Of a stretch of DNA of 64,000 nucleotides, positions 37,562 to 50,878 are shown piece after piece. Both the position numbers and the translations under genes were made by a program. Each line of letters starts with the position of its first letter. Within the stretch, counting starts at the first letter, position 1. The notes under the pieces are model-generated. The model made no database searches. It saw nothing but the letters and a program-made list of their open reading frames with translations, and was not told where the DNA came from. Origin of the DNA: Adenanthera pavonina (taxonomy: Eukaryota; Streptophyta; Magnoliopsida; Fabales; Fabaceae); the NCBI GenBank assembly GCA_026686845.1, contig JAIVEN010000014.1:11270001-11334000 (forward strand), in the 5' to 3' direction.

Positions 37562-37778
37562 TGTTATAAAAAATGGAATAATAGAAAAAATAGAAGGAAA
37601 GAATGAGATAAGAATGAAATTTTCTAATAATTAATGTATAGAATATAGTTGAGATGCTTTCTATTTATAAATATAGATTTACAATTGAAAATCCACAAAA
37701 ATTGACCATATGAAATATTATGGAATAACTGAGAGATATTGTGGATAATAGATAACCATCATAATTTATATTCATAAT
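37562..37778 (-). repeat. copia 5' LTR (minus orientation)
   Basis: It aligns with 26471-26696 and begins TGTTATAAAAAATGG on the plus strand. Just inside it, the minus strand reads CATTATTAACACGAAC, a primer-binding-like stretch similar to the ATTATCAGCACGA motif seen after many plant copia LTRs. Confidence 0.85.
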
Positions 37779-40675
37779 GATTAATTTATTTTCTATATTT
37801 AATTATGCATGAAAAATAAGCAAACCGGTGAATAAGGTGTTAAAAATCAGACCAATTATTCAATCAGTCAAGATACTACTTTAAAGTTAATGGTTAAACC
37901 GTAATTGAAGGAATATTAATAAAATTTATAATTTTTAAATTTTTTATATTATATATTATGTAGAAAATTTTAAAAATATTATTAATAAATTTTATAATCT
38001 AATATAAAAATCTAAATAAGTTAATATTTTTATAATTATATTTTAAATTTAAAATATTTAAATAATATTATATTTTAATATTATTTTTAAGTAAATTTAT
38101 CATTACTAATAATTATATATTATAATAATACTTATATAATATTTATAATATAAAAGAATAATTTATACAAAAAATTCTATTTAGTACTAGTAAAGTAATG
38201 TCATTTTATTTTAAAAATTAAAAAAATTTAGAAAATAAAAAAATCTGATCAGTTTAATTTTAATTGGTTCTCTATCAATTTATTATTGATTAACAATTGG
38301 TTTGATCCATTTCTGTCCATTTCTGTCAGTATGCACGGATACCCACACTCTCCAATTCCCCTTTTTATAAGGATCAAACTTTGCACCACGCTCCGATTTT
38401 AATACTATACCAGCGAGGTAAGGGAAGGCCGATAAAATCATCAAAATATATATTTGACAAAATTATATACTATTTATTAGTAATCACTTATTTCGATTTA
38501 TATTGTAACACATTATGAGAAATTTTTATTTAAAATATAAAATATAAAATATTTTTTTATTTTATTCTTATTTTTAATATTTTTATATTCATCATTTATA
38601 ATCTCATAATAAAATATGATATTTAATAAGAATAAAATAAAAAATATAAATATTTTTTATATTAATTTAAAATAAAAAATAATTTTTTAATATATATAAT
38701 TAATATAAAATATCTTATAATATAATATATGATATAGATTGGATGCCGTATTAATCTTACACACTATTATAGGGTTACTCTTAAAAACTAAATGGCTACA
38801 TTACAACTGAACGATATGAGAAAATGGGGCCGAAATGGATTCTGACAATGCATACATTTTTCTGACAACGCGCTCACTGAAAAATATATTAAGCCCTCCA
38901 TTACCATTTATTATTATTCAGTATCTGACCCTGAACTTGCCCGGTGCATCATCATCAGCGTATTCATCCTCAACGGATCTAGTCCTGTTTGGTGAACACC
39001 TCCCTACAAAACTATTTGGGTATGTTTTGAATTTTTTTATATTTTTAATTTAATATTATAAATGAAAAATATATTCCTCACAATTATTTAATCATGCATT
39101 TTTTAATTTCTTAGTTTTTGTTGATATTTTTTTTTCTTTCTTCCAGTACAACTGTATGATTGCAATATAATTGTAGAGATTCAATTTCTACTTTATAATA
39201 TTGCAATATTGGGAGGATTAAAATCCTATAAACATATAACTATATGTCTCCAAAAAATTAAAAAGTATTTTTATAAAAAATATTTAATTTTAAAAAAATA
39301 AAAACAAAAACTTGTCCAGACAAATTCCAACCACTCTCTATTCAACGCACCCTCCTTTGAATTAACGATCATTTTGCAGACGTCTAACCACGATTGAAGA
39401 CTCAGTATATGTTGTTAACTCCGGGATTAGTTGTTTCTTCATGAATTTCGGAGACAAACTTAATTATTAATTCTATGGTTCCACACTTCTGTATTCAAAA
39501 AAGTGAAATATATGCGTTAATGAATAGTCCTAGAAATCGTTTGATCAGTTTGGTCTATCATGCAAGTTGGAATTACGCTCGTTTTGTTGTGAAATTAATT
39601 TTCCCAACATTTAAATAATGATCACCTTAAGTCTTAACCAACCTTTTTTTTTATCGATTGTTGATGAAGGGGAAATATTTGATTATGTTTTAAAGTTAAC
39701 TGGTAACACCTATATCAATGAACATTGACAAGTAATTTTGTTTTTATATTGATATATTGATGAAAAAATAGAATAAATTAATTTAAAGTAAGAAACAAAA
39801 ATGAAATTCGGAACAAAATTAAAGAATAAAAAAATATACCTTTTGCTTTTGTGTAACTCCTTTCTATTCTTATTGTGGCAAAAAAAAAAACTCCTTTCTA
39901 TTCTTATGCCCAGAAAAACTCCTTTCCATTCTTGAACATGCAACAAATAGTAACGTGATAAGTGCAACAAATTATGGCAACGGGATCGCTTTAGAACTCT
40001 GACGAAAACAAAACGGCGAGTTAATAGAAAAATGAAAGAAAAATCCGAAACAAAATCTCAGATTTATGTAGATTAAAGCTGACAAAAAAAAATTATGTGC
40101 GAATGTTTTGAGAATTTTATTTACTTCAATGTCAACTGGTTAAAAAATGGTCTAAAATTACGTGTTTAGTGACATTTCATTTCTAGTGTACGTACACATA
40201 AAAAAGCGCATACTAATGATAGTAATATGATTTTAAATAAAAAAAATATGGGAGAAGATTTCGGTTTCTCACTGCAAGTCATTCAAATGTGGAGCTCCTG
40301 CTTGACTATGGTAACAGAGTGATAGTTGGACTTGACTTGCCAGGTTTCTCGTGACGGCTCGCATGCCAATGGATCTCACCGTCACACACATCATCATCAT
40401 CATCCTTCCTCTCTCACAACTTCAAGCGACATCATTTCCCACTTGCATTTACCACATCACTTTCTTTCTCTTCTATTTTTCCATCAATTCGCTGGCCAAA
40501 CTTATAGCTTCCTTATTTTCTGGCCAAATTTGTCTCTCAAAAGTTTGGGGGTTTTAGCTTCTCTAAACTCCGCAGAGGTGCAATTGAACTTCAAAGATAG
40601 ACTAATCCTCGTACTATCGTGCAGAGCTAATGGATAAAGGCACTGCAGGATTTTGATTCTACGGTTGGTTCAACA
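37779..40675. other. AT-rich intergenic DNA and AGPase promoter/leader
   Basis: From 37800 to about 38320 there is a degraded repeat with AAACCGGTGAATAA-type and CAATTGGTTTGATCC-type edges, possibly an old MITE. From 38460 to 38760 a Stowaway-like degenerate repeat may be present. 38820-39020 is GC-richer without a recognisable product. 40270-40675 probably includes the AGPase leader, with a (CAT)n run near 40388-40404. No exon is recognised. Confidence 0.5.
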
Positions 40676-43600
40676 ATGGATTCCACTTGTGCGATTCTGA
40701 ATGCCAATGCCATTATGGTCAAAGCTAGCAAGAGAGCTCGAGGAAAAAGAGGTACTGGCTTCTGGGGTGAGACTACATGGGGAAGTCTGAATAGCGGATT
40801 TTCATCTGTGCAATTCCGGAGGAGTTCAAAATCCGACATCACTGGTGGAAAGTTGAAGCCTGGCGTTGCGTACTCTGTTCTCACACCAGAGGTCAACAAA
40901 GAGTCTGTGGTACGAAAGAGGAAACTAAATGCCATATTTTCTTTGAAATGATTGAGATCACTTTTCCGTGCTATAGTTTCTCAACCCGATGGTAATGCCA
41001 AAGCCGAAAGATTTGTCTTAGTGTTGCTATTGGATTTTGGTTTCAGGTCTACCAGGCACCCAGTATGAAGACTCTAGAAGCAGACCCAAAAAAGGTAGCC
41101 TCCATCATATTGGGTGGAGGTGCTGGAACTCGCCTCTTTCCTCTTACTAGCAGAAGAGCCAAGCCAGCGGTATGATCTCCTCTTGTGTGATTTTTTTTTC
41201 CCACTAAAAGTGATTATATGTTTTGAATACGGAGTCGATCCTAAATTCAGTGCACATGATTTTAATATAAATGGATGCAACAGTATCTGGGTTCAAACAA
41301 TTGCAATTATTTTAGGCGAAGTTTGAATTTGAATTAAATTTTTGGTTCTCAATAAATTTTTGCCTACTTACAGGTCCCAATTGGAGGGTGTTACAGACTC
41401 GTAGATATCCCGATGAGCAACTGCATCAACAGTGGCATAAGAAAGATATTTATTTTAACGCAGTTCAACTCTTTCTCCCTTAATCGTCACTTGTCTCGTA
41501 CTTATAATTTTGGTAATGGCGTGAACTTTGGAGATGGTTTTGTGGAGGTAATTTAATTTGGGCATATAAAAGTTTCTTCGACCTGCTATGTAGGAGAACT
41601 GACAATATTTCATAGGAGTGAATAGAAAAAGAAGGGAGACTTCTAGTCTTACAGCAAGTACACTTTAGTGGGAATTATAAATTAGTTGAATCCTAGAAAG
41701 TATAATTTACCTGACAACACATCAGGTCTTGGCTGCTACTCAAACACCTGGAGAAGCAGGGAAGAAATGGTTCCAAGGGACAGCTGATGCCGTGAGGCAA
41801 TTTATATGGGTTTTTGAAGTAAGCACACATGAATCAATGATGTTTGCATATATGTTGGAAATATTACACGTATAGAGTAAATGAGTGTCAGGATTAATTT
41901 GTAGGATGCCAAGAATAAGAATGTTGAGCATATATTGATACTTTCTGGCGATCATCTTTACCGAATGAACTACATGGACTTTGTGCAGGTAAGAATGAGG
42001 TCATTTCTTGTCAAAGATTAGATTTAATATCTATTGTAGTTTCTATTACTCATACTGATGGTTGAAAATTTGCACTTTCAGAAACACATAGACACAAATG
42101 CTGATATCACAGTTTCTTGTACACCTATGGATGACAGGTACAAGCAAAATCTGATGAACATTTTGTTCGATTTGGTTTGATCTTCTTACAGTGGAGGCAT
42201 GCTGCCTCATTCTCAGGAGACAAAACTTTCATTGATTATAAATGCTCATTTTTTTTAAAGTTGATCAGTGTTAGTTATCTTGCAGCCGTGCATCAGATTA
42301 TGGGCTGATGAAAATTGATCAAACAGGAAGAATTATTCATTTTGCAGAGAAACCAAAGGGTTCAAACCTGAAGGCAATGGTAAATATATTGTACCTCATA
42401 TTTACTGCATCCTTTTTACCCATTGAAGTCATATTGGGAGTGAATGAAATCTAGTTTTCTGCCCAGTTAAGCTGATGCATTGTTACACTTAATAACTGCA
42501 GCAAGTTGACACCACCCTCCTTGGATTATCTGCACAAGAAGCAGAGAAATATCCTTACATTGCATCAATGGGTGTTTATGTCTTTAGAACTGAGACCCTA
42601 TTGAAATTATTGAGATGGAGCTGTCCTTCATATAATGACTTTGAATCTGAAATCATTCCTTCTGCTGTGAAGGAGCACAACGTGCAAGTGAGAAGAAACT
42701 TCAACCATGAATTTGTGGCCTACATTTCTCTTATTCTCATTTTTAATCATTGAATGGTCTAGAAAATGGGTTTCTTTAGAATAACTGGTGACACCTGATG
42801 TTTCTGATGTTATTGACTTTCCTAGGCATATTTGTTTAATGATTACTGGGAAGACATTGGAACTATGAAGTCCTTCTTTGATGCTAATCTGGCCCTAACA
42901 GAACAGGTTGGTTTGACTATTCTGAAAATTGTTATTTGTTTTGGTTCACGCCTAGAAGGTCTGTCTCGAGTGACTATGCTGTCACTCGGCCATTTTAAAT
43001 TGTTTTGCAAGTGATGGGGTAATTGTAATGGTAAAAAATGTAAGTTGGTCATAATTCATTTTTGAAAGAAATGAAAACCTATCACAGACGAGGAAGAGTA
43101 TCGTATGTTGCTTCAAAGCTTGGAAATCAGCCAAAATTCAGAACACTTATAGCTGCAAGACACCAAAATCATGAAGATAACATTGGTAATAGTGGACTTG
43201 ATAATGGTTTTTAAGAAAAATAATGTCATCATGGACATGTTTTCTTGCACTAGGAAAAATTTAGCGTGTTTACTGATCTCGACTGTTGTTATCTGCAGCC
43301 TCCAAAGTTTGAATTTTATGATCCAAAGACACCTTTCTTCACTTCTCCAAGATTCCTACCACCCACTAAAGTTGAAAATTGCAAGGTATCACAAAGTTGA
43401 CGACAAGCTTCAATCAGTTTGTTATTTGGATTTTTTGTTGCTTGTGACTTCTCAACTGGTTTTCACAGATTGTGAACGCAATTATTTCTCACGGCTGCTT
43501 CTTGAGGGACTGTAGTGTTCAACATTCTGTTGTTGGTGTTCGCTCACGCTTAGAGTCTGCCGTAGAACTTCAAGTAAGCTGAAAACATTCTGTGTTCTGC

Positions 43601-44634
43601 TCCATCCCCTGTTTTGGACTATTTGAGGACCCAAAAAATTAGAGTTCTGCATAACTTTAAATTGAACTCAAATTTTAAAGAATTGGTGAGTTCCACCTAA
43701 AATTGGGGGATGAGGCATTGCATCCTTAAGTTCTCTCCTAGAAGTTGAGCATATCAACATGTCACCTGCCTTTAATCAGCTAATTTGAAGGAAGATTTTT
43801 GTCAGGCATCATATAATAATTAGGGCAAAGTTGAGTTTGTAAATACCTTGATCGAAAGTTTCAACATCCCATTTGCAAGATTTTTGGAATTTTAAATTCA
43901 GTTTCGCTTTCTTATTACTGTAGTAGAGTACACAAGATTGTAGAAAGAGGATAGAATTTTAGTCAAATTGTTGAGCAGAATCAATGAGAAAATTACCTCT
44001 AGTGGCCTTTTTGACAGACACTTGGTTGACTTACACTTCGTATCTTCTTGAGTTGACACATTTTCATCAATATATTCTATTTCTGAGCACCTCAAATGAA
44101 TTTTTGAAATTCGGCTTTGCCGTCCAGGACACCATGATGATGGGCGCTGATTACTATCAAACCGAGTCCGAAATTGCATCACAGTTGGCAAAAGGGAAGG
44201 TTCCAATTGGTGTTGGAGAGAACACTAAAATCAGGTGCGATTATATCCCTCGAATAAACTCTTTGCCATTCCTCATGTCTCTTAATTCAACAATCCAAGA
44301 CATACACGAAAATTCGTGTGTTAAAATTAAATGAATCAGCATCTCCATTTCTAATTTCTGCTGATTTCTTACGTTTTCTTAAAGAAATTGTATAATCGAC
44401 AAGAATGCCAGCATCGGAAGAAATGTGATTATTGCAAACGGTGATGTAAGTGTGCTTTAAAAGCTTGCTTGTGAAACTACCAAGTAGTATTAGTATTTTG
44501 TTGCCAAGCATTTAAATATACTGACTTTTCAGGGAGTTCAAGAAGCCGACAAGACTAAGGAAGGATTCTACATTAGGTCGGGCATCACTGTCATACTGAA
44601 GAACGCAACAATAAAAGACGGAACAGTTATATAA
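40676..44634 (+). CDS. APL: ADP-glucose pyrophosphorylase large subunit, plastidic
   Basis: Fourteen exons: 40676-40909, 41047-41169, 41374-41547, 41726-41818, 41905-41988, 42082-42137, 42286-42379, 42502-42687, 42826-42906, 43299-43385, 43469-43573, 44128-44234, 44385-44445, 44533-44634, giving 528 residues. The first ~60 residues are Ser/Lys/Arg-rich and acidic-poor, as in a chloroplast transit peptide. The nucleotide-binding loop GGGAGTRLFPLT (101-112), PIGGCYRLVDIPMSNCINS, WFQGTADAVR, LSGDHLYRM (Asp224) and FAEKPKG (274-280) are intact, followed by the left-handed beta-helix region and the family end SGITVILKNATIKDGTVI. The enzyme makes ADP-glucose from glucose-1-phosphate and ATP, the committed step of starch synthesis, as a heterotetramer with small subunits. 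Arg107 and Lys117 are the residues found in catalytically competent subunits. The sequence is closer to the APL2/3/4 type than to APL1. It is convergent with the mannanase gene. Confidence 0.96.
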
Positions 44635-44994
44635 ATCATCCAGTGGGCGTCTTCCCTGAATGGTCCAATGAATGACGGAAGCTCTGGTGTTTAATTTACC
44701 GACATAAAACTAGGAAGCAGCACTGGAACCATAAACACCAAGTGCTCACTTGTATATTACATCACGTGTCACGTTACATGAAGGAACTCACTAGTTTCTT
44801 ACTATAATAAATTATTTTGCCTTTATTTCTATGAGATTTCTTAAACTGGTAATACACTTCTATATTAGAACTCATCTTCCGGAGAGGAAGCCAATCCTGT
44901 AGATATCTCCATTTGCACAAATAACTGAGCTTACAATGTTGGGAAGTTATGTTTTCCCCATATAGTTATCCCAGGCCAGACAAATCTTCCTGTC
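44635..44994. other. shared 3' region between two convergent genes
   Basis: Only 360 bp separate the AGPase stop codon (44634) from the mannanase stop codon (44995, minus). Both 3' UTRs must fit here, so they may overlap. AATAAATTATTT at about 44808 is a possible polyadenylation signal for the AGPase transcript. Confidence 0.6.
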
Positions 44995-46956
44995 TCAATT
45001 TCGTCCATTAGCACCACCACGCCATTGTGCGCTTCTACTATCTATGGCTTGGTTCCACATCTCGATGTCTTTGAGTCTGGCGTACATCTTTCGAATTCGA
45101 TTTAGCTTCTGGGACTCTTGCGCAATCAAACTGGCTGTTGAGGGACTCTCACGTAAGACGACCTCATAGCCATCTCGAAAAGAGTCCATTCCTTCAGCTA
45201 GGAGTTGCCAGAATAAGCCTCCAACAGCAGCCCCACCACCACTTGCCGATGAATAGATTGCAGAGTACACTCTGTTGAAAAGCTGGTCCCTTGGCTTTGA
45301 GTTTGAACCAAAATTCTTAGTTGATATTCCGAACTCAGCGAACAGAAGTGGCTTATGAAGAGTGTTTTGGGCATCTTGGATGTGCTCATTGAGCCACCCA
45401 CTCAAAAACGAGAGTTGGTCTTCATAACCTGAACCTGATAACCTGATCGTGCAAAACACATTCATTGTTACTATGAATGATATTATTAACTCATAACAAG
45501 AATAGTAATAATTAACAATATCACTATCATCGTCACCATTGATCAGGGTATGAGTGAACGGTGGCAAAATCAATGCCAGGGATCTGGTTGTTTGCAATGA
45601 AATCTGTTCCTACTTGGAAGTTTGGATTAGACTGCTGCTTTGATTGACCATAGAAACCCTCCAGACCAGCTTCGAGCAAATGGTTTCCATCAATGGATTT
45701 CAAGTAAGATGCCATCTCAGTAATCCAAGCCTGTCCAGAGGGAGGAAAGAACTCACCTTTGTTTATCTCTTTCTCTGTTATTTGAAATTCGAAGTTCGTC
45801 ACTAGAAGCACTGTAGGGAATAGGCAGCGGAGGAATGGTTTACCTGTACGACTTTCCCTGATTTATCAGAAGAGCATCTTATCTCATTCATGAGCTCCCA
45901 CGCCATTATAGTTGGGTCATCTTTATAAGCAACTCCGGTGACGCTGTTACGCCTTGTAAGTACAGTCTGCAACAGATAAAATCTCCAATTTTTGAAGCAA
46001 CTTATATGTATATATAAAATATACTGTTACAAGCAACTCTAAGCTTAAAATTACAAGATATTCCTTGTGTAGCTTAAATCAATTCTCGAAATATGATAAA
46101 TCTTTTAGGCTACACAATATCCATATACCAAGTTTTATGCAACGACCACTAGTCAATCTTTTTTTTTTTTAACTTTTTACAAATTTCTTCTATTTTGCAC
46201 TGTAATTTTAACACCTTCTAGAAGAGTGCAAGGAATTAAACAAGACCAAATTGGTGAGGAATAATAATGAATAAAAAAAAAATATACCTTGATGTGGTTT
46301 TTGTAGTATCCCTTAACAACAGGGTTTGTGAAAAAATCATCTTCAGAATTAATGGACTGGCCCTGACTCCTTGCCCAGTCCACGTACTGCTTCTTTCCTC
46401 CCAAGTTATCGTAGTTATTCACCAAACTCAACACCAGCTTGATCCCATATTTTCTGGCTTCGGATATTACGAAGTCTAACCCCTTTCATTTTCAATCCAT
46501 TAAAGCAGAGAAAATGAAATCAGCAACATAGCAAATGAACAACTAACAACCGGTATTTTACTACATGAAGCGCAAAAGTAAGAATTAAAGAATCAAAGAT
46601 TTAAGAAATCCATGATCAAGAAGAACCTGGAACATATCCTCGTTGTAGGATCCAGGAGAGTATTGGAGTGGTTTATAACCACCATCACTGAAAGCCCAAG
46701 TCCTAGCTATGTTAAGTCCGTGACCTGTAGCCTCTTGAAATGCAGATGAGACTTTGTTCCTCTGAGACGGATCAGAGGCCACGTACATTAACCAGTAGGC
46801 GTTAAACCCATCAGCATAGTAGGGGCTTCCATTCAACATTAGTTGTACACCTCTTGTTTTCACAAACCCATCGTCTGCTCCAACTAAGATGCTCTGTTCT
46901 AATATCGCAAACAGAGCCAAGCCTAAGAAACCCAGAAAGACGCAACGCTTCATCAT
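44995..46956 (-). CDS. MAN: mannan endo-1,4-beta-mannosidase (GH5), secreted
   Basis: Five exons on the minus strand, in transcript order: 46956-46627, 46482-46288, 45966-45844, 45730-45537, 45442-44995, giving 429 residues, within the usual plant range. The first ~26 residues form a signal peptide (MMKRCVFLGFLGLALFAILE). The GH5 barrel follows: GFNAYWLMY, NIARTWAFSDGG, the acid/base Glu203 in WELMNEIRC, VHSYPDQW and the nucleophile Glu317 in LLFAEFGIS. Family enzymes cleave beta-1,4-mannosyl links in cell-wall mannans, galactomannans and glucomannans during germination, ripening or wall remodelling. An in-frame upstream ATG at 47085 would add 43 residues, but a TATA-like element lies downstream of it, so 46956 is preferred. 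All active-site residues visible are intact. Confidence 0.95.
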
Positions 46957-47043
46957 TCTGGTCCCTCTCTCTCTCCCCCCTTCTCTTTGATGCAGATTAG
47001 GATGGTAGCTTTGGAACTCGATCAAACAAAGAATCTGTGGTCG

Positions 47044-47050
47044 TTTATAT
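47044..47050 (-). promoter_or_regulatory. possible TATA box of the mannanase gene
   Basis: The minus strand reads CATATAAACG here, about 90 nt before the ATG at 46956. It places transcription start downstream of the in-frame ATG at 47085 and so supports the shorter protein. Confidence 0.45.
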
Positions 47051-47085
47051 GGTGGGGGAATGCATCTGGCACCAGAATCTCTCAT

Positions 47086-50000
47086 CCATGAGAAATAAGG
47101 GAAAAAGAAATTTTAAGATTTTATAGTAAAATATTGAGAAATAAATAGTAGTTGGAAATTCAGTTCACTTGCAAAAAATATTAAATTTTTAATCTGGGTC
47201 ATTTTCAGATGAGGCCTGAATGTCTTTTTCTCGAGAAATAATCGAGATGGCGGAAAAGTACAGTGTGGACATTGTAGTTTAGCAAGTGGGGGAGGGGTAG
47301 CTCTGTCCAAAGTGATGGAGGGGGGGCCTGATGAACAGAAGTTCAAATGTAGAATTGGAAACCAAAAGCTCCACTCACTGTGTCGTGGGGCCACAATCTG
47401 GAACCCTTTTCAGGGTGAGATCAACTAAAACCGCACCGTGCATAAACGAGTGGTTACAACATTTTGCCATTTCCATAGAAATTTATTATATGTTGAAGGT
47501 TATGCAATGTGATGTTCAAAACCGTGGGGTATAGTATTTTACTCTTTTGTATTTGAGGTGGGTGTCATAGCTCAGAATTAAAAACTTTGGGTTGAGGGGA
47601 TACTCAAATCTATCAACTCTAATAAAAAAGTTACAGCGAGTTAATGATGTATAATGTATTTGGCTCATGTGAGCTTTATTTTTTATTTTATTAATTTATT
47701 AATTGATTGACTGATTTTAATTAATTTGAATCTAATTTAAATTAAATATGTATTGAAATTTATAATGAAATTATGGTTCTATACGATGGGGGGAAAAATG
47801 CATAGCACGGTTAAACAAATCTAGTTGTCATTAGTCGTGTCAGTGAAAGTTGTGCAGTCACTCAACCCGTAAAATATCTGATCAATTTGATTAGATTAGA
47901 GATGTTTCGGGAAAAAAAAGTTTGATTGATGAAGATCAATCACATCATTTTAAAAGTAATAAATTGGTTAATTGATCAAACTTATAACCTAGGTATAGAG
48001 ATTATTTTTTTAATTCAACTTCCCAATAGTTACTATTGCATTTTCATATATAGGTGATATTTTTATTGCTTCTATTTCTTGTACAGTTGATGTTTATATT
48101 TTTTTTAGTCCGATTTTTTTAAAAAGGAAAAGAAAATAACCATACTGGCCTGTTATGATTATAAATTATAAATTTGCTGGAAAAGATATATCCAATAACA
48201 CCATGCAAACAATATTAATTATTCAACTTGAATTGCTATACTATACACTTCCACGTGAGACTGAAGGCACTGAAACACATCGATTACACTCAGAGAATCG
48301 AAATCGAAGTTTGAAGTGAGGGTCACGCGCGGTGCATCACACGTAAGGCTCCAGCTAGCCAGCCAACCCAAAATATAAATGAAAAGGGGAAAGCGAGCGT
48401 GTTCTTTTGTTCAAGAAATGCTTCAATCGCGGCGAAGTTTTGGAGTTAGAATGCCTTCTCAAGTAGGACAGAGATCTTATTGCTTTTGGTCCATTCTTAA
48501 TTGGAATTAGAATATAAAAGTCAATTAAGAAAGTCTTGATTGATTTTAGACTTTGTAGCTATTTGCGACAGTATCATGTAGATCGTAGAACATCTTAGTG
48601 AATCTGGTCCCTTAATTCACTGACCTCTAATAAAGATTCATAGGTGCAATTGAGGACCAAGCATGGAATAAAGTGGCAGACATGAATGACCTTATTTCAC
48701 GGGGAGGTGTCATCACTTAACATCACCGAAATCGAACAAAGTTACATTTCACACACACACACACACACAGAGTTGTGCCTTTCGTTAATTAAATAAATAC
48801 CATTCATAAGGTTTGGTTCTTGATACTTTGTGTTTGCTATTTTTATTGTAATTTTCCATCTTCAAGAGTGGCAAAAGAGTGAAATGCATTAATGAAGATG
48901 TTAAATATAATCAAATGGAAGTATGCATATTATAAGGTTTGAATGTTTTAAAAAGTCTGCCCGCGCAATCAGATTAAAATTTAGTAACGCATCGTTGATT
49001 AATTTATGCATATATCCCCTAAGAAGATATGATGTCTCTTTCTATCATAAAAAATCACCAATGTTCCAGTGGTCTGATCGATTCAGCATCTGAAAATACG
49101 TACATCAGAAAAATAGCCAGCTTTAGTTTCCATCAGCATCCATGGTCCATGGTTGTTTCCATTACAAACAAAGCAAAAGTACCGACCAAATGACTAGGTT
49201 TTGTTCTAAACTTTTTATGAACATTTTTTTAATATTGTATTAGGCAAGAATAGGCTTTCTTTTTTTTTTTCTTTTTTCTTTTTTGCCAGTAGGCTATTTT
49301 TTTCTAATTAAATAGGCTTTTGTAGATCAAACACAAATTTTTTTATGGCCTATCACAAAATTCAAAAAAATAAAGCATGTTGTTTATCACCTATAAATAA
49401 TTAATACGACTTGCTGTTTTATATTTTTTAAATATACAAATAGCATTACTGACAAGCAATATTTTAGTCTGATATTACATAAAAATTATATGTATATATA
49501 AACATGGGCAAAAAGATCCAGCGTGATAGTGTGTTGTGTTTCTTTCGAGTCAAGTGGACATGGCCTCGTGATAGTGTAATGGTGTGAAGGAGACGAAAGA
49601 AAAAGACATTAACCCGCTCATTAAAAATTTCAAGGCAGTGCATGTGAGTCTCAATCTACCAATCTCCTACCCACTTGGGTTATGTCTTTCTTTTCGGTGC
49701 TCCGTATCAGTTTGTATTAGTATATATCATGATTTAGTTTTAGCTATATATATATATATATATTTATATATTTAATTATCTAATATCAAATATTAACAGA
49801 TAATATTGGAGTATTACAGAGCCAAAGGGGTTGCACTTTCAATGTAATTTTTTTTTATTTATGATATTCAAATTCAAAATCTTATTTAAAGTGCGATGAA
49901 TTCTTACCACTTAATCCAACCGTTGTTGATAGATTTTAGCTATATTTTTATTGTCATGTGAAAATTAAATTATTATATTTTGACTCAAACTAAATATGAT

Positions 50001-50878
50001 TCATGTATTAGATGAATTTTGAATAATGAATTGTATAATCTGTTATAAATTTTATTATATACATTAATATTGATATTAATATTTATTTTAATTTTAAAAG
50101 GAACATGATACTTCATACTATCATCAGCACCGACGTGCCATGGGGATGTGGCAGTGGCCAATACGAATTCGTATCTAGTACCAAAAATCCATCGACGGAT
50201 TTTTTTTCGGACACATAAATCTACTTTGCTTTTTTTGTTTGAGGCCACGTACTTTTCTTATTATTTGGTTCCAAATAAGTGATTACTTTGAGAACGAAAC
50301 GAAGAAATTGACTTCATTAACTAATACAAATACAAGTAGTTGATGTTTTTGGTTGGAATACCGGACTAGTATATTGCTGGTTTCCTAGAAATTTCGTTTT
50401 AAAAATTACAGAGAAATAGTACTTATTAGGAAAGTGAGTTTATTTGTTTAAGAATGGTACGTTAATTGTTGAGATCAACATTCGATGAATAAATTGAAGT
50501 CGGTACCTCGTTTTTAGCGGGTCACAGAATAGCTCATGATCTCCTTGTTAGCCCTCATGTCTCCCAACTCCCAAAATTGCCACGCACATTTGAAAATACT
50601 GAACAGGTTTGTATGAATTATGATTGAAGTGATTTTAAAATAAATTATATAATTAATAAATTAAATAAAATCCATAATAATTGCTTAAGCAAATTGTTTC
50701 TACTGATGATGGATCGATTTACATCCAATTCATCTGTGGATCATGAGAATTAAGTCTGTTGAGATGGAAGTAGCAGTTTCTGAATTTTATTTTGTCCTGG
50801 CACCGACACATCACAACTATAATCAATCACTTCATGAGGACAGGTGGAAATGGTTGAGTTGGGTTGGAGTTTTATTTT
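47086..50878. other. mannanase upstream region and intergenic DNA
   Basis: No exons are recognised. It contains a (CA)n run at about 48752-48769, T-rich stretches near 49260-49290 and a (TA)n run near 49746-49763. The rest is AT-rich single-copy-looking sequence. Confidence 0.55.

Larger units (their letters stand above)
26471..37778 (-). mobile_element. decayed Ty1/copia retrotransposon, interrupted
   Basis: Long terminal repeats of about 220-226 bp lie at 26471-26696 and 37562-37778. Between them, read on the minus strand, come gag, GAG-pre-integrase and integrase, reverse transcriptase and RNase H remains in copia order. A polypurine tract (TCCAAGGGGGAGTA on the minus strand) abuts the left LTR at about 26697-26710. 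The two LTRs differ at many positions by eye, which points to an old insertion. Stop codons, frameshifts and lost catalytic residues show that it cannot move by itself. A 4863-bp insertion splits it between integrase and reverse transcriptase. I could not fix a clean target duplication. Confidence 0.9.

Noticed and set aside
41749..41766. TGGAGAAGCAGGGAAG, similar to the start of miR164.
   Set aside because: It is coding sequence of AGPase exon 4 (PGEAGKK) in the sense direction, conserved as protein, with no hairpin.
46957..47085. Upstream in-frame ATG extending the mannanase by 43 residues.
   Set aside because: The extension would precede a clear signal peptide, and a TATA-like element at 47044-47050 lies within it, so it is probably untranscribed.
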